A stretch of 63,656 nucleotides of DNA from a virus, in IMG/VR virus record IMGVR_UViG_3300036859_000369, positions 1-63,656 of that record; one strand, 5' to 3'. Under the pieces are notes generated by a model. That model was not told the DNA's origin, did no database searches, and saw only the letters and a list, made by a program, of their open reading frames with translations. Of the stretch, positions 1 through 7,968 are shown one piece after another (position 1 is the stretch's first letter; every line of letters starts with the position of its first letter). The position numbers and the translations under genes are program-made.

Positions 1-179
1 GCTGTCACAATCAACCCCTCGCACTGCATAAATGGTTTTCTATCCCTCAGACATGCTAGACACGTTTTCTTACCGGGCACTCTGGCTCTTTCGCTCGTCA
101 ACTTGAAACCGACAATCAAGTACCAGTGCCCATTCCGGCAGATATCAGATTTTGTCTGCCCCCTTTCTACGCGATCCCT
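1..179. repeat. Terminal direct repeat (circular overlap), left copy
   Basis: Bases 1-179 match 63478-63656 with one difference: T at 127 versus G at 63604. A reading frame continues uninterrupted across the join, which supports a circular or circularly permuted genome assembled with an overlap rather than a true short terminal repeat. The mismatch is either strain variation or an assembly error. Confidence 0.93.
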
Positions 180-530
180 CGCATTATCTAATGCCGTACC
201 CGGTTCAATATGACTCGGACGCACACACCCTATGCGCCCGTTATCACATTTATGGCGAGTATGATGTTTCCTGCCTTTGGGTTGCGGCCCATAATACAAC
301 CGACAGACAAACTGATGGGCGTATATCCGTTCCCTATGAACACTAAAAACTCCGTACCCGCGTCCGTTTGTTCCCGCTGTCCATATCCAGCACGGCCCGA
401 GATCCGGCCGAAGTGTCGGCAGCGGTCCATCCTTACGAACCTTGGACCAGAATAACGGGATGATCTGGTCATCCGGAATTCTCCGTCTGGAATACCCCAT
501 TAGCGCCGGGTCGCCCTTCCTACTTACCAT
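1..530 (-). CDS. HNH endonuclease, N-terminal part (gene continues across the contig ends)
   Basis: The frame opens at ATG 528-530, runs to base 1 and continues at 63477 down to a stop at 63399, giving 202 residues when the ends are joined. By translation it has an early CWIWTAG motif (about residue 47), a YAHQF segment, HTRHKCDN, then CVRPSHIEPGTALDNARDR, the usual HNH homing-endonuclease core, followed by CRNGHW and CLACLR zinc-ribbon halves. The ATG overlaps the preceding TGA (TGATG), so translation is probably coupled to the SWIM gene. Each half looks like a fragment only because the contig was opened inside the gene. Likely role: free-standing DNA-cutting mobile gene or packaging-associated HNH. 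Confidence 0.85.
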   Translation of the reverse strand, partial: MVSRKGDPALMGYSRRRIPDDQIIPLFWSKVRKDGPLPTLRPDLGPCWIWTAGTNGRGYGVFSVHRERIYAHQFVCRLYYGPQPKGRKHHTRHKCDNGRIGCVRPSHIEPGTALDNARDRVERGQTKSDICRNGHWYLIVGFKLTSERARVPGKKTCLACLRDRKPFMQCEGLIVT

Positions 531-859
531 CAGAATGCATCCGTGAGCGAATGCTGATTCTTTGGCTCCGATGCCTTGCGTGCCATCTTACGTCGTTCTT
601 GTGCTATTTCCATTTGGACCGATAGCCAGTGCGAGCACACGCCACCGTGATACTCGAATCCGGGGCAGCTACACCACGTCTCCATGGTCTGGTAGACGAG
701 TGGGCGCCCTTCTGCATCCTTTTTGCTCGACGCGAACGTAATCACGTACCGGGTCGGACGGCCAGCGACCCGCACGTGCAACCGTACCCAGGTGGCCCGT
801 TCTTCGTAATGCTTCAGCGCGGATGCCAGCATCGATGGGGTGTAGGTCCGCTTCGCCAT
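530..859 (-). CDS. SWIM-type zinc finger protein
   Basis: A 109-residue protein starting at MAKRTYTP. Its C-terminal half has CSCPGF, nine residues later C, then H (CSHWL), the CxC...CxH pattern of SWIM zinc fingers, which bind DNA or proteins. The start at 857-859 overlaps the TGA of the upstream gene (TGATG); longer in-frame starts lie inside that gene and were rejected. Its partner is unknown. It is the third gene of a four-gene operon ending in the HNH gene. Confidence 0.8.
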   Translation of the reverse strand: MAKRTYTPSMLASALKHYEERATWVRLHVRVAGRPTRYVITFASSKKDAEGRPLVYQTMETWCSCPGFEYHGGVCSHWLSVQMEIAQERRKMARKASEPKNQHSLTDAF

Positions 860-1125
860 CAGTCCGGCCCCCAGTTGATATCTTCGTACCGGAGCAGTGG
901 TTTCGGCAGTCGCACGCGGTTGACCTTGCCGACCTTGACGCGCGACAGATGCGATTTCTCCTGGCCCGGCACGTGGGGGTACCCGAGATCGCAAGTGTCC
1001 GCGCCCGTGCATCCTGTCTTGACCACAACAATCGTTTTGTTGGGCAGCTCGTGGACAGTACCGCGCCGGATACCAATGCCGTCTATCACAACGTCTACTT
1101 CGTCGCCTACACTCAATTTCGCCAT
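859..1125 (-). CDS. Small beta-rich (SH3/KOW-like) protein, unknown function
   Basis: 88 residues from MAKLSVGDEVDV. The alternating Val/Gly beta pattern (VGDEVDVVIDG..IRRGTV) resembles small SH3-like barrels, but no family is recognised. An AGGGGGGC ribosome site precedes the ATG. Both ends overlap neighbours as TGATG, so it is translationally coupled in the operon driven by the promoter at 1493-1521. Confidence 0.72.
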   Translation of the reverse strand: MAKLSVGDEVDVVIDGIGIRRGTVHELPNKTIVVVKTGCTGADTCDLGYPHVPGQEKSHLSRVKVGKVNRVRLPKPLLRYEDINWGPD

Positions 1126-1457
1126 CACTCGTGCCCCCCTAGACACTTGCCCATCCCGTGACACCGACCAGCACAGCGACAGTCACAGGACCGCTTGCCG
1201 CTCGTGCAGGCGCCGCCACATGCCTTTGGCGCCACGCCGTACCCGTTGCGCTTGACCAGTTGAATCGTCCGCACGTTGGACAGGACCGTCTTGACAAACG
1301 ATGGCATCCCGTCTGGCCGCGTTCGCTTCGTCTTGCAGCAGATCCCGCAGACCGTCGCGGCGGACCCGTCGTCCAGGTTTGTCCGGAATGTCTGTTCGAT
1401 CGCCTGACCGTGAATCGGGCAGTCCCCGAACGTCTTGTAACCGGTCGTCGTTGCCAT
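1125..1457 (-). CDS. Cysteine-rich zinc-binding protein
   Basis: 110 residues starting MATTTGYKTFG. It has two cysteine clusters: CPIHG plus CGICC near the N-terminus, and a dense C-terminal cluster with CGGACTSGKRSCDCRC and GRCHG. Short modules of this CGG-CTSGKR-CDCxCxGRCHG type occur in phage and actinobacterial proteins of unknown function (recalled, not searched). It is the first gene after the operator-bearing promoter at 1493-1521; a GGGGGGCACGCAG leader supplies the ribosome site. Confidence 0.75.
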   Translation of the reverse strand: MATTTGYKTFGDCPIHGQAIEQTFRTNLDDGSAATVCGICCKTKRTRPDGMPSFVKTVLSNVRTIQLVKRNGYGVAPKACGGACTSGKRSCDCRCAGRCHGMGKCLGGHE

Positions 1458-1492
1458 CTGCGTGCCCCCGTGCGGTGTTCCTGTCTGATATG

Positions 1493-1521
1493 AATATACC
1501 ACGGTGGTATTGATCTGTCAA
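1493..1521 (-). promoter_or_regulatory. Operator-bearing sigma70 promoter P1
   Basis: Read on the minus strand: TTGACA (1516-1521), 17-bp spacer, TATATT (1493-1498). A 15-bp near-palindrome (1496-1510) overlaps the -10 and spacer, so a bound repressor would block RNA polymerase. Upstream is a short inverted repeat, GGGGGAATTT/AATTCCCCC. It drives the operon 1457 to 1 and across the junction. Confidence 0.85.
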
Positions 1522-1564
1522 GGGGTTTCCGGGGGAATTTCCAGAATTCCCCCGGATTCGTCAG

Positions 1565-2143
1565 TCAGAAGGCGAGCTCAGGATTGAGGAATGCTGTATC
1601 CTGGTCACTCTGTTGGGTGTCTGCGATATCGTCCAGCAACATGTCGCCGTAGCACCCGGGGTGCCGCGCGCCATCACCGTAAGCGATCGTCTTGCCCTTC
1701 GAGATATCGCCGGCGCAGTAGCGGCAGGAACCGTTATAGGCGCTCGTCATGATCTTGGGGGCACGACGACTCATCGGGGGAATCTGGCAGCCGATCCCGG
1801 CCAGGATGCGGGACTCTTCGTCCAGTCGTGTGGCTGCTTCCTTTTCCTGACGCGCTTGCTTCCGTACAGCATCTCTCTCGCGTGCGACGGCCCGCTTCGC
1901 TTCCTGCGCGGCGACTTCATCAGGTGTCCCGGGCACAGCGACCATACCGGCCCCCATGCACCCGTAGCACTTATCCATATCCATCAAGTTGAAGGAATAC
2001 CGACCACATCCGCCGCAACGTCCACAGGTCCGGAGGGTATATGTCTGGCCGTTGCTTGTGAAGAATTCTCGCCCGGCCTGTTCACACTGTCGGACCGTTG
2101 CTGCCGTAACGAGCTTTGCGCCACGCACCCCTGTCGTTGCCAT
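1565..2143 (-). CDS. Zinc-finger protein with DnaJ-like cysteine motifs
   Basis: 192 residues from MATTGVRGAKLV; GGAGG lies 7 bases upstream. The N-terminal half carries CGRCGGCG and CYGCMGAG, the CxxCxGxG type seen in DnaJ zinc centres. A charged helical linker rich in Ala/Arg/Glu follows, then a second CRYC...HPGCYG site. It is alone in its transcript between promoter P2 (2177-2205) and P1. Function unknown; nucleic-acid or protein binding is likely from the fingers. Confidence 0.78.
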   Translation of the reverse strand: MATTGVRGAKLVTAATVRQCEQAGREFFTSNGQTYTLRTCGRCGGCGRYSFNLMDMDKCYGCMGAGMVAVPGTPDEVAAQEAKRAVARERDAVRKQARQEKEAATRLDEESRILAGIGCQIPPMSRRAPKIMTSAYNGSCRYCAGDISKGKTIAYGDGARHPGCYGDMLLDDIADTQQSDQDTAFLNPELAF

Positions 2144-2176
2144 GTCATTGCCTCCGTAGTGATGTGCTGTACCTAG

Positions 2177-2205
2177 AATATACCACCATGGTATGTAGGT
2201 GTCAA
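2177..2205 (-). promoter_or_regulatory. Operator-bearing sigma70 promoter P2
   Basis: TTGACA (2200-2205), 17-bp spacer, TATATT (2177-2182) on the minus strand: a near-consensus promoter. The 15-bp operator ATACCACCATGGTAT (2180-2194) overlaps the -10. It lies about 40 bp downstream of a GTCATT-N4-AATGAC repeat and the bidirectional terminator at 2261-2298. Confidence 0.88.
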
Positions 2206-2244
2206 GGGTTTTTCGCGGCAATGTCTGGAATTCACCACAATCGG

Positions 2245-2260
2245 GTCATTCTGAAATGAC
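2245..2260. repeat. 16-bp dispersed inverted repeat
   Basis: GTCATTCTGAAATGAC, one of 19 dispersed copies, directly abutting the terminator palindrome at 2261 and lying about 40 bp upstream of the P2 -35. Confidence 0.85.
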
Positions 2261-2298
2261 AGAAACCCCCCATCAGGTGCACCTGATGGGGGGTTTCT
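2261..2298. terminator. Bidirectional intrinsic terminator at the end of the structural operon
   Basis: A perfect 38-nt palindrome with arms GAAACCCCCCATCAGGTG. In both directions a GC-rich stem ends in GGGGGGTTTCT, so it can terminate transcripts of either strand. It lies between the last late gene (2590) and early promoter P2, insulating the two units. Confidence 0.85.
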
Positions 2299-2589
2299 CA
2301 ACAATGGGGGTGTCCTGTGGAAGTGTCGGGCCGGCAGGGGATTTCAGCCCGCGTCATCCGCCGAAGCGGCGCTCTCGTCTGAACTACAACCCGACCTTGT
2401 CAGTATAGCAGCGGCCCCCGCATTCTGCAATACGGGGGCCGGCGTTCCATGGTCTGGATGGCTGGTAGCTGTTACTGTCGTCTACCCCGGCGCATGGCCG
2501 TTGTCACCCCCTCTGCACTCTCAGCCAACGACCTGTTGGCATGGCGTCTCTGGGAGACTCTTGTAGTCTAGCACGAGCCGCCCATGTCG
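2299..2589. other. Non-coding gap with a GC-rich hairpin
   Basis: No open frame with a ribosome site is seen on either strand. A hairpin at 2413-2440 (arms GGCCCCCG/CGGGGGCC) has no T tract. Two weaker stems (near 2523 and 2550) are also present. No tRNA fold could be made. It probably holds the 3' end of the late transcript. Confidence 0.5.
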
Positions 2590-2724
2590 TCAACGGGGTG
2601 TACGCAGATACCGCCAGATGGACGCGAGTCCGCACAGAAACAAGCAGGGTATCGCAATCGCCAGGGCTGCCAGGATCTCGGCATCGGTATCATCGATCCA
2701 TGGTCGCCGTTCCCGTGTCGCCAT
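2590..2724 (-). CDS. Small single-span membrane protein (possible lysis accessory)
   Basis: 44 residues: a charged N-terminus (MATRERRPWIDD), one hydrophobic stretch (ILAALAIAIPCLFLCGLASI, about residues 17-36) and a basic tail. GGGGGAT precedes the ATG. It sits 12 bp after the endolysin gene and is the last gene before the terminator at 2261. This place and single-span topology suit a holin-like or spanin-like accessory, which is inference only. Confidence 0.7.
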   Translation of the reverse strand: MATRERRPWIDDTDAEILAALAIAIPCLFLCGLASIWRYLRTPR

Positions 2725-2736
2725 CCGATCCCCCCG

Positions 2737-3363
2737 TCAGGCAGCTTGCAGTGCGTGAATCGACATGATGTAATCGTCCCACCCGGTCAATCCGCCATTG
2801 ACGAGGATGCGGGTATTCTCCCAATCCCCCAGCCGGGCCGCATCCGGGATGCCATAACCTGACTGGTACCGGTGATGTTGGAAGTACAACGCCAGTACGG
2901 CCGCCGATACGTCGTTCAGCAGTGCGTCATCAGGCCGGGCGATCAAGTCCACGCCCCGACCCAGGAGCGCGCTCGTCATCTCGCCGTATGTCCGGTAGTT
3001 ACCCGCATGGGTCAATTGGATCAGTCCTCGCCCGAACCACGGCCAGTACCAGAGGTTATTCCGTCGCCAGGTTTCGGCTGGCTCCGGTTCTCCCAGGTAG
3101 TACGCCTCACGGACAGGCCAGAATGCCCCGGCTTCAACGCCAATCGTCGCTAGTGCGGCAATCTGCACCGGTCGATCCGCGATCCCCAATCCGTGCAACG
3201 CGGATACCACGAGCGGCCACTGTATCTCGACGTTGACAAGGGGCGATCCGAGAATCCGGCTGATGGTCCGGGCATCCCAGAATTCCCATGGATTGCCGAT
3301 CGGATCGGGTGGAACGAGTTGCAGTCGTCGTCGTTGCTGTTGGATGATAGCCGCACGCATCAC
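2737..3363 (-). CDS. Endolysin, GH19 chitinase/lysozyme-like
   Basis: 208 residues. The segment GRGLIQLTHAGNY, followed by a Gly-x-Asp-Leu step and a proline-rich P-D-D motif, is the signature core of GH19-type endolysins, which hydrolyse the glycan strands of peptidoglycan. An upstream Glu in GVEAGAFWPVRE is a plausible catalytic acid. There is no signal peptide, so export would need a holin. It is coupled (TGATG) to a 35-residue ORF upstream and lies with a small membrane protein at the end of the late operon, as expected for a lysis cassette. Confidence 0.85.
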   Translation of the reverse strand: MMRAAIIQQQRRRLQLVPPDPIGNPWEFWDARTISRILGSPLVNVEIQWPLVVSALHGLGIADRPVQIAALATIGVEAGAFWPVREAYYLGEPEPAETWRRNNLWYWPWFGRGLIQLTHAGNYRTYGEMTSALLGRGVDLIARPDDALLNDVSAAVLALYFQHHRYQSGYGIPDAARLGDWENTRILVNGGLTGWDDYIMSIHALQAA

Positions 3364-3467
3364 CAGGTACCCCTGGTTGCCCCTGTGCGCAACATAGGAC
3401 GCTCCGGACGACTGTCAGGCTGTTCTGATGCACCCGGCTGTTTCAGGCCGTTTCTCGTCAATCTCAT
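3360..3467 (-). CDS. 35-residue coupled ORF, unknown
   Basis: A very short frame beginning MRLTRNGLKQPGAS and ending in GTRGTW-like basic residues. Its ATG overlaps the stop of the upstream hydrolase (ATGA) and its TGA overlaps the endolysin start (TGATG), so it exactly fills the gap between two real genes. That tight coupling is the main evidence; it may act mainly as a translation relay. No family recognised. Confidence 0.5.
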   Translation of the reverse strand: MRLTRNGLKQPGASEQPDSRPERPMLRTGATRGTW

Positions 3468-4558
3468 GCCAGTCGTTCCACGGCCGTCCCGTTCCACCGG
3501 AGCATGGCCGACGCAAACGCCTGACGGGTCGGACCACCCCCTTCCGGGATCTCGTGGCCGAGTGGGCTGCCGATCTCGGCGTAGTGCTCGCGCCAATAGG
3601 TCGGTATCGCCCAGGTGTGAATGGTAGCGTTGTACTCCAGGGTTGGCGCAATCGCGGTCCATGCTTGCCGCCACATCTCCAGCTCGGCCGCTTCGGGAGT
3701 CTCGGGCACCTTCGGCGGCTCCGGGATTTCGCCACCACCATCAGGAGTCGGCAACGGCACCGGGATAGCGAGTGTGGACGCGAAGGCGTACGCATCGGCC
3801 GATGGCTTCGGGCTACCATCGTTGCGATACAGCCCGAAGCCATCCACCATGTCGTCAGTCATGCAGAACCACTGCACGGCGATGATGTCGGTCCGCCGGG
3901 CCATCGCGTTGCACATCCGCTCGACATACTGCCCCTGGAACGCTTCGTCAACTTCCTGCGTCGAGAGTCCGATCTCTGTCACCATGATCGGCTTGCCATA
4001 GGCGGCGTAACCGTCGATCAGATCTCCGATATACCCAGTACCCCAGGTGGGTGACGGCCAGTTTGGTTCTGGTCGCTTTCCATACGGATGGACACCTACA
4101 ACGCTCATCCACGAGAGATCCTGGCCGTCTAGCCAGGATGGTTGCCCCGAGACCAGTCCGCCGCAGATGATCGTTTTCCCTGGCAGTCCCGCACGGGCTG
4201 CCTTGCCCATCGTCTGGAAATCCGCTTTGCTCATGCTCCAGGACGACGGGGACACATGGTCCGGCTCGTTCCCCACGATCCACGCGACCGCGTAGCGGTC
4301 ATACCTGGTGGCGTAGACGGTGATCGCTCGACCGGTTGATGCCGCGATATGCGCCGAATCGACCGGTCCGAACGCCTCGATGCTCAGACGATCCAAGAGC
4401 AGTAACGGATAGATATCATGCGCGAGATAGTCCGCCAATGTGCCGCCAACGTCCTCGTCACGACGGGCAACAACGATCGCCCACCGTGCCCCGATATGCG
4501 CTAGCGATGCACCGGTTGTTCCGCCATCTTCGCGGACATTCATACCAAGGGTTGCCAT
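3464..4558 (-). CDS. Glycoside hydrolase-like (TIM-barrel) tail-associated protein
   Basis: 364 residues. The first ~260 read as a (beta/alpha)8 hydrolase: AWIVGNEPDH carries the N-E pair typical of the acid/base in clan GH-A enzymes, and MVTEIGLST supplies the second Glu (nucleophile). A Pro/Glu-rich hinge (PTPDGGGEIPEPP) joins a C-terminal ~80-residue region with Trp/Tyr. It lies between fibre genes and the endolysin, so it may degrade surface glycans during adsorption or assist lysis. Family assignment below clan level is uncertain. Confidence 0.72.
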   Translation of the reverse strand: MATLGMNVREDGGTTGASLAHIGARWAIVVARRDEDVGGTLADYLAHDIYPLLLLDRLSIEAFGPVDSAHIAASTGRAITVYATRYDRYAVAWIVGNEPDHVSPSSWSMSKADFQTMGKAARAGLPGKTIICGGLVSGQPSWLDGQDLSWMSVVGVHPYGKRPEPNWPSPTWGTGYIGDLIDGYAAYGKPIMVTEIGLSTQEVDEAFQGQYVERMCNAMARRTDIIAVQWFCMTDDMVDGFGLYRNDGSPKPSADAYAFASTLAIPVPLPTPDGGGEIPEPPKVPETPEAAELEMWRQAWTAIAPTLEYNATIHTWAIPTYWREHYAEIGSPLGHEIPEGGGPTRQAFASAMLRWNGTAVERLA

Positions 4559-4603
4559 CAGATACCCCCATACACCGATCCTGCACAGTCTACCATATCG
4601 ATC

Positions 4604-4619
4604 GTCATTTCAGAATGAC
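4604..4619. repeat. 16-bp dispersed inverted repeat
   Basis: GTCATTTCAGAATGAC in the 86-bp gap between the fibre gene stop (4645) and the hydrolase start (4558). Confidence 0.85.
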
Positions 4620-4644
4620 GTGTCGTCAGATCGGGGTGCCCGTA

Positions 4645-5451
4645 TCAGCCAAACGCGACATATCCGTACGTGATGCCGGATGTATTCGTATCGTCTGAGG
4701 CACCGACAACAAATCCAGCAGCATCACAGGCGGCAACCAGGGCCGGTGTATTGATGCCCGGAGAGCCCTGTATATGCACCATGTTATTAGCCGCCGTTGT
4801 ACTGGTGAGTATGGCGTGTTTGAGGAGTCCGCCACTGGTCCAATAGAGAGCAACGAATTTACACACAAATCCGGGGCTGATCGCGCGTGACCCGGCATTA
4901 TTCCCCGCGTAACTACTCGATACATATTTAGGGTAACTGGCGATAGCTACCCCGCCGATTGACGTCGTCACGTTCCCGGCGTTCGTAGCCGTCGTCGCGC
5001 TCGTCGCACTGTCCGCCGTGGATGCGTGGCCGGCCGTTGTGGCGTTGACCGCGTTTGTGGCCGTTGTGGCGTTGACCGCGTTTGTGGCCGTTGTGGCGTT
5101 GACCGCCGATGCAACCGACAGTGTGGCCGGGTTCAGCCAGGCGAGTGCGGCGCCGGCCATCCCCAAGAGATACCCGGCTGTTCCGACACCAGGACTCAAC
5201 TTGCCAGCCGTCACGCCCAGGTCAGCAAGCAGAACGGTGGTGATCGCACCCGGCGCTATCGCATCGGAAGGGACTTTCTGCCAGGATGTGCCGGTGGTGG
5301 ATGTAGAAACGACGACGTAGCTTGACCCCGGTGGATCAGCGTTGCCTGTCAAAATGCGTAACCACCGGATCGGGTCTAGCAGATTCGTGACCGCATAGGC
5401 GACGGTGATAACCGTGCCCCCAACGGGGTCAGCCGGTGTACCGTAGGCCAT
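4645..5451 (-). CDS. Tail fibre protein with short Ala/Thr/Asn repeats
   Basis: 268 residues. The N-terminal part is a fibre-like region; residues ~115-160 are a low-complexity stalk of repeated NATTATNAV units, common in fibre shafts. The C-terminal ~100 residues are Ser/Gly/Thr-rich with hydrophobic strands, a probable receptor-facing tip. The repeat exists at DNA level (5036-5107), so copy number may vary by slippage. It is preceded and followed by other fibre or collar genes. Confidence 0.72.
   Translation of the reverse strand: MAYGTPADPVGGTVITVAYAVTNLLDPIRWLRILTGNADPPGSSYVVVSTSTTGTSWQKVPSDAIAPGAITTVLLADLGVTAGKLSPGVGTAGYLLGMAGAALAWLNPATLSVASAVNATTATNAVNATTATNAVNATTAGHASTADSATSATTATNAGNVTTSIGGVAIASYPKYVSSSYAGNNAGSRAISPGFVCKFVALYWTSGGLLKHAILTSTTAANNMVHIQGSPGINTPALVAACDAAGFVVGASDDTNTSGITYGYVAFG
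5036..5107 (-). repeat. 27-bp tandem repeat in the fibre gene
   Basis: Two full and one partial identical 27-bp units (5036-5062, 5063-5089, 5090-5107), each coding nine residues. The length is a multiple of three, so expansion or contraction keeps the frame. Confidence 0.9.
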
Positions 5452-5453
5452 TG

Positions 5454-6032
5454 CTACACTCCCAGCATGCGGCGGAATCGGTTGAGGGTATCCCGTGGCG
5501 CCGCCCGACCGTGGATCACGGCTGATGGCGGGAATGGCGCGACGCCTTCATCCAGGAACGGCCCATGCACCGGACCCAGACGGACACCGTCCAGGTCCGG
5601 GACCGGATCGCCATGAGCCCAATTCTCGGCCATCAGCATCTCAACTGTTTCGCCCGGTGACCAGTTGCGATCGGCTGGATTGCCTCGACACGACAAGACC
5701 GCTTCGATCTCTCGACGCTCTCCTTCGCCTGGCACGACGATCCAGCGCCAGCCGCCGCCCCAGGCCCGGTTGCCGCACCGGACGCACCAGCCGAGCGGGC
5801 TGTCCAGGAAGACGACGCAGCCGGGCGTTGGAAGGCCCTTCGCGCCGCACGAGCACGAGGCGATCCACATGCCGTGATTGACGCGGGCCACCAGCGGGGC
5901 GGCCGTCAGGACGACGTGGTCCATCGGCGGGATCTCGGCCTTCGGGTAGCAGGTCAGCAGGTAGGCCCTGAGATCGTCGACCGGCGTGGTCAGGCTGGTC
6001 GCCGCGATGGCCCGCCCGTCCTGGATCATCAT
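5454..6032 (-). CDS. Tail-region protein with a zinc-ribbon, unknown
   Basis: 192 residues starting MMIQDGRAIAA; the ATG overlaps the stop of the previous gene. Residues ~65-110 contain CSCGAKG and, after a spacer, CVRCGN, a four-cysteine ribbon. Long upstream extension of this frame is antisense-like noise over the neighbouring gene and was not used. Role unknown; position suggests tail fibre assembly or an adaptor. Confidence 0.7.
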   Translation of the reverse strand: MMIQDGRAIAATSLTTPVDDLRAYLLTCYPKAEIPPMDHVVLTAAPLVARVNHGMWIASCSCGAKGLPTPGCVVFLDSPLGWCVRCGNRAWGGGWRWIVVPGEGERREIEAVLSCRGNPADRNWSPGETVEMLMAENWAHGDPVPDLDGVRLGPVHGPFLDEGVAPFPPSAVIHGRAAPRDTLNRFRRMLGV

Positions 6033-6619
6033 GACAGCCCCGATGGTCGGATGCGGATGTACTCGCCCGAGAGCATCCAATCGATCTCGCGGCTGGCCAG
6101 CCCGGTCACGGTGATGACGATGTCGTTGCCGCTCGCCGTGAGCGCGAAGGCCGTGGCCGCCACCGGAGACCCCGCCCCAGACGCGATGTTGCCGATCACG
6201 GTCTGTCCGATCACGCTGGCTCCCCCGTTCAGGCGCTGGACGACTGCCACCACCCAGACCGTCCGCTGGGCGCCGTTGTCGAGCGCGATGCCAGACGCAA
6301 CCATGCTGACGTTGAACTGCGACTGCGTCGGGAGCGTGGCACGGAACATCTCGGCCGACGTCGCCCCGCTGGTATGTGCGTCGCCACCAAGCAATCCTCT
6401 GGCCTGCTTCAGCACGACGGGCTGAGGCGCCGGCAGGGCCGCGATGGTCCCGTCTGCTGCGAGCGTGACGCCGCCGTTCGGCTGCGCAAGCGCGGCCCGA
6501 ATCGCCGTCGCCTGAGCGTCTTCGAGGTCGACGATCACACAGCCGTCGCGCTCGCCGAGTCCCTGGCCGGATTGGAGGACCAGGCGGTCGGAGGTCTGTA
6601 CCTGTGCCTGCATGCCCAT
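6029..6619 (-). CDS. Tail/fibre-associated protein, unknown
   Basis: 196 residues beginning MGMQAQVQTSDRLVL. Ala/Val/Thr-rich beta pattern (for example VWVVAVVQRLNGG, NDIVITVTGLASRE) with no cysteines, typical of phage tail structural proteins. Placed between a fibre-like gene and a zinc-ribbon gene with a 3-bp gap upstream. No family recognised. Confidence 0.68.
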   Translation of the reverse strand: MGMQAQVQTSDRLVLQSGQGLGERDGCVIVDLEDAQATAIRAALAQPNGGVTLAADGTIAALPAPQPVVLKQARGLLGGDAHTSGATSAEMFRATLPTQSQFNVSMVASGIALDNGAQRTVWVVAVVQRLNGGASVIGQTVIGNIASGAGSPVAATAFALTASGNDIVITVTGLASREIDWMLSGEYIRIRPSGLS

Positions 6620-6622
6620 CTC

Positions 6623-7225
6623 CTACCCGATCCGGATAGCCCTCATGTGGCTGGCGTTGTTGCCCTGGCTGGCCGTCGGCGTCGCAGCCAGGATCTTGCC
6701 GCTGGCCGACGTGAAACCCCGACAACTGATTTTGTAGGTGGTGGTTGTCCCCGGACTGACAACGCCGGCCAGGGTGATCGTCTCGTTGTAGTTCGCGCCG
6801 CCTATGGTCACCTGATCCGAGCTCTCCACAGTCGTGCCATCCCAGAGCTTCGCGATGACGCCGGCAAGGCCCGCAGTGTCCGTGACTAGCACCGTCCCCA
6901 CGATGAGCCACGTGCCGGCCGCCAGAGACACGCTCGGCCCGTCGAAGAAATTGGCGATGTTGTTCAGCGCGACGTCGGCCGCGAGATCCGCCTTGGCGGT
7001 CGAGAGGATGGGGTAGCCGAAGATCGTCGCCCCGGCTCCAGTGACCCGCAGGACGTGGCCGACCGTCGTGGGCACACTGGCGCCGATCCCGAGCTTCGTC
7101 TCCAGCGCCTCCGCAATGTCGTTGAGGGTCGAAATAACCACGTCAAGGAAGAGGCCAGTATCGTCGGTGAACGAGTCCTCACCCGGATTCGTCAGGCTGT
7201 CGAGGGCTCCCGGAAAATTGACCAC
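6623..7225 (-). CDS. Tail fibre/collar-like protein
   Basis: 200 residues. The start MVNFPGALDSLTNP and the following helix (STLNDIAEALETKLG) are typical of short phage fibre anchors; the rest is a beta-rich Thr/Gly region ending in residues like SHMRAIRIG. It is the last gene before the inserted plus-strand HNH gene, and probably joins fibres to the tail tip. Confidence 0.65.
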   Translation of the reverse strand: MVNFPGALDSLTNPGEDSFTDDTGLFLDVVISTLNDIAEALETKLGIGASVPTTVGHVLRVTGAGATIFGYPILSTAKADLAADVALNNIANFFDGPSVSLAAGTWLIVGTVLVTDTAGLAGVIAKLWDGTTVESSDQVTIGGANYNETITLAGVVSPGTTTTYKISCRGFTSASGKILAATPTASQGNNASHMRAIRIG

Positions 7226-7334
7226 GTGTCACCCCTCCCTATACGCCCGCAACAGGTATACTGCGCAAATAAACACCCGGCGCCGCTAGAGACGGCCTGG
7301 GCTCGTCATCAGGGATACCTGGAGGATCTCCCCA

Positions 7335-7958
7335 ATGCCATCGAATCATACCACGCTCCTGTGCCGCTGTGGCTGTGGCGTGCGTGCACACACTGACACT
7401 GGGCTTGCTCGCGGCAAGAATCCATGCCTCGGCACCTTGTCGCAGCAGTTTATCGCCCGGACCCATAAGACTGCTGCGTGTTAGGGGTGGGTCGGGTCGC
7501 TGAAAGAACGCGGCAGTTACGGCCGATTCCTGGTCAATGGGCACTGGGTCCGCGCTCACCGCTATGCATGGACGCTGGCAACCGGCCAACCTGTCCCCGC
7601 CGGTTTTGATGTGCTGCATACGTGCGATGTGCGTCATTGTGTACGGAATGACAATCCTGGTATCTATGTCGTTCGCGGCATCGCTCGTCCCAGATTCGGT
7701 CACCTGTGGCTCGGCACGCACGCCGATAATATGGCTGACATGCATGCCAAAGGAAGAAACAGTCGGTATCGTGATCTGATCCCCCGCCCTGCAATCATCC
7801 CGAAGGTTGTCGGCAAGTTGACCCCAGATGATGTATGGGAAATCCGCCGACTGCTCACCGACAACGTCCCACACAGAAAAATCGTTGCGATATTCGGAGT
7901 TTCTAAAGGGCCAATCACCGCTATCTCTCGTGGGATAGTTTATAAGGATTGCACCTAA
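7335..7958 (+). pseudogene. HNH endonuclease interrupted by an in-frame amber codon
   Basis: On the plus strand, GGAGG (7321-7325) precedes ATG 7335. The frame gives an N-terminal CRCGCG segment, then TAG at 7482-7484, and stays open to 7958. After the stop comes GRFLVNGHWVRAHRYAW, HTCDVRHCVRND, RPRFGHLWLGT and MADMHAKGR, a complete HNH core plus a C-terminal helix-turn-helix (EIRRLLTDN..RKIVAIFGVS). TAG sits where relatives have Trp (C-W-x-W), so a single TGG to TAG change explains it. It fills the gap between two minus-strand tail genes. Either dead, or expressed only by suppression. Confidence 0.85.
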
Positions 7959-7968
7959 TATTTGCATC

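Noticed and set aside
1-179. True short direct terminal repeats of a linear phage genome
   Set aside because: A gene runs intact through the join and the overlap is imperfect, so an assembly overlap of a circular or permuted molecule fits better; ends were not proven.
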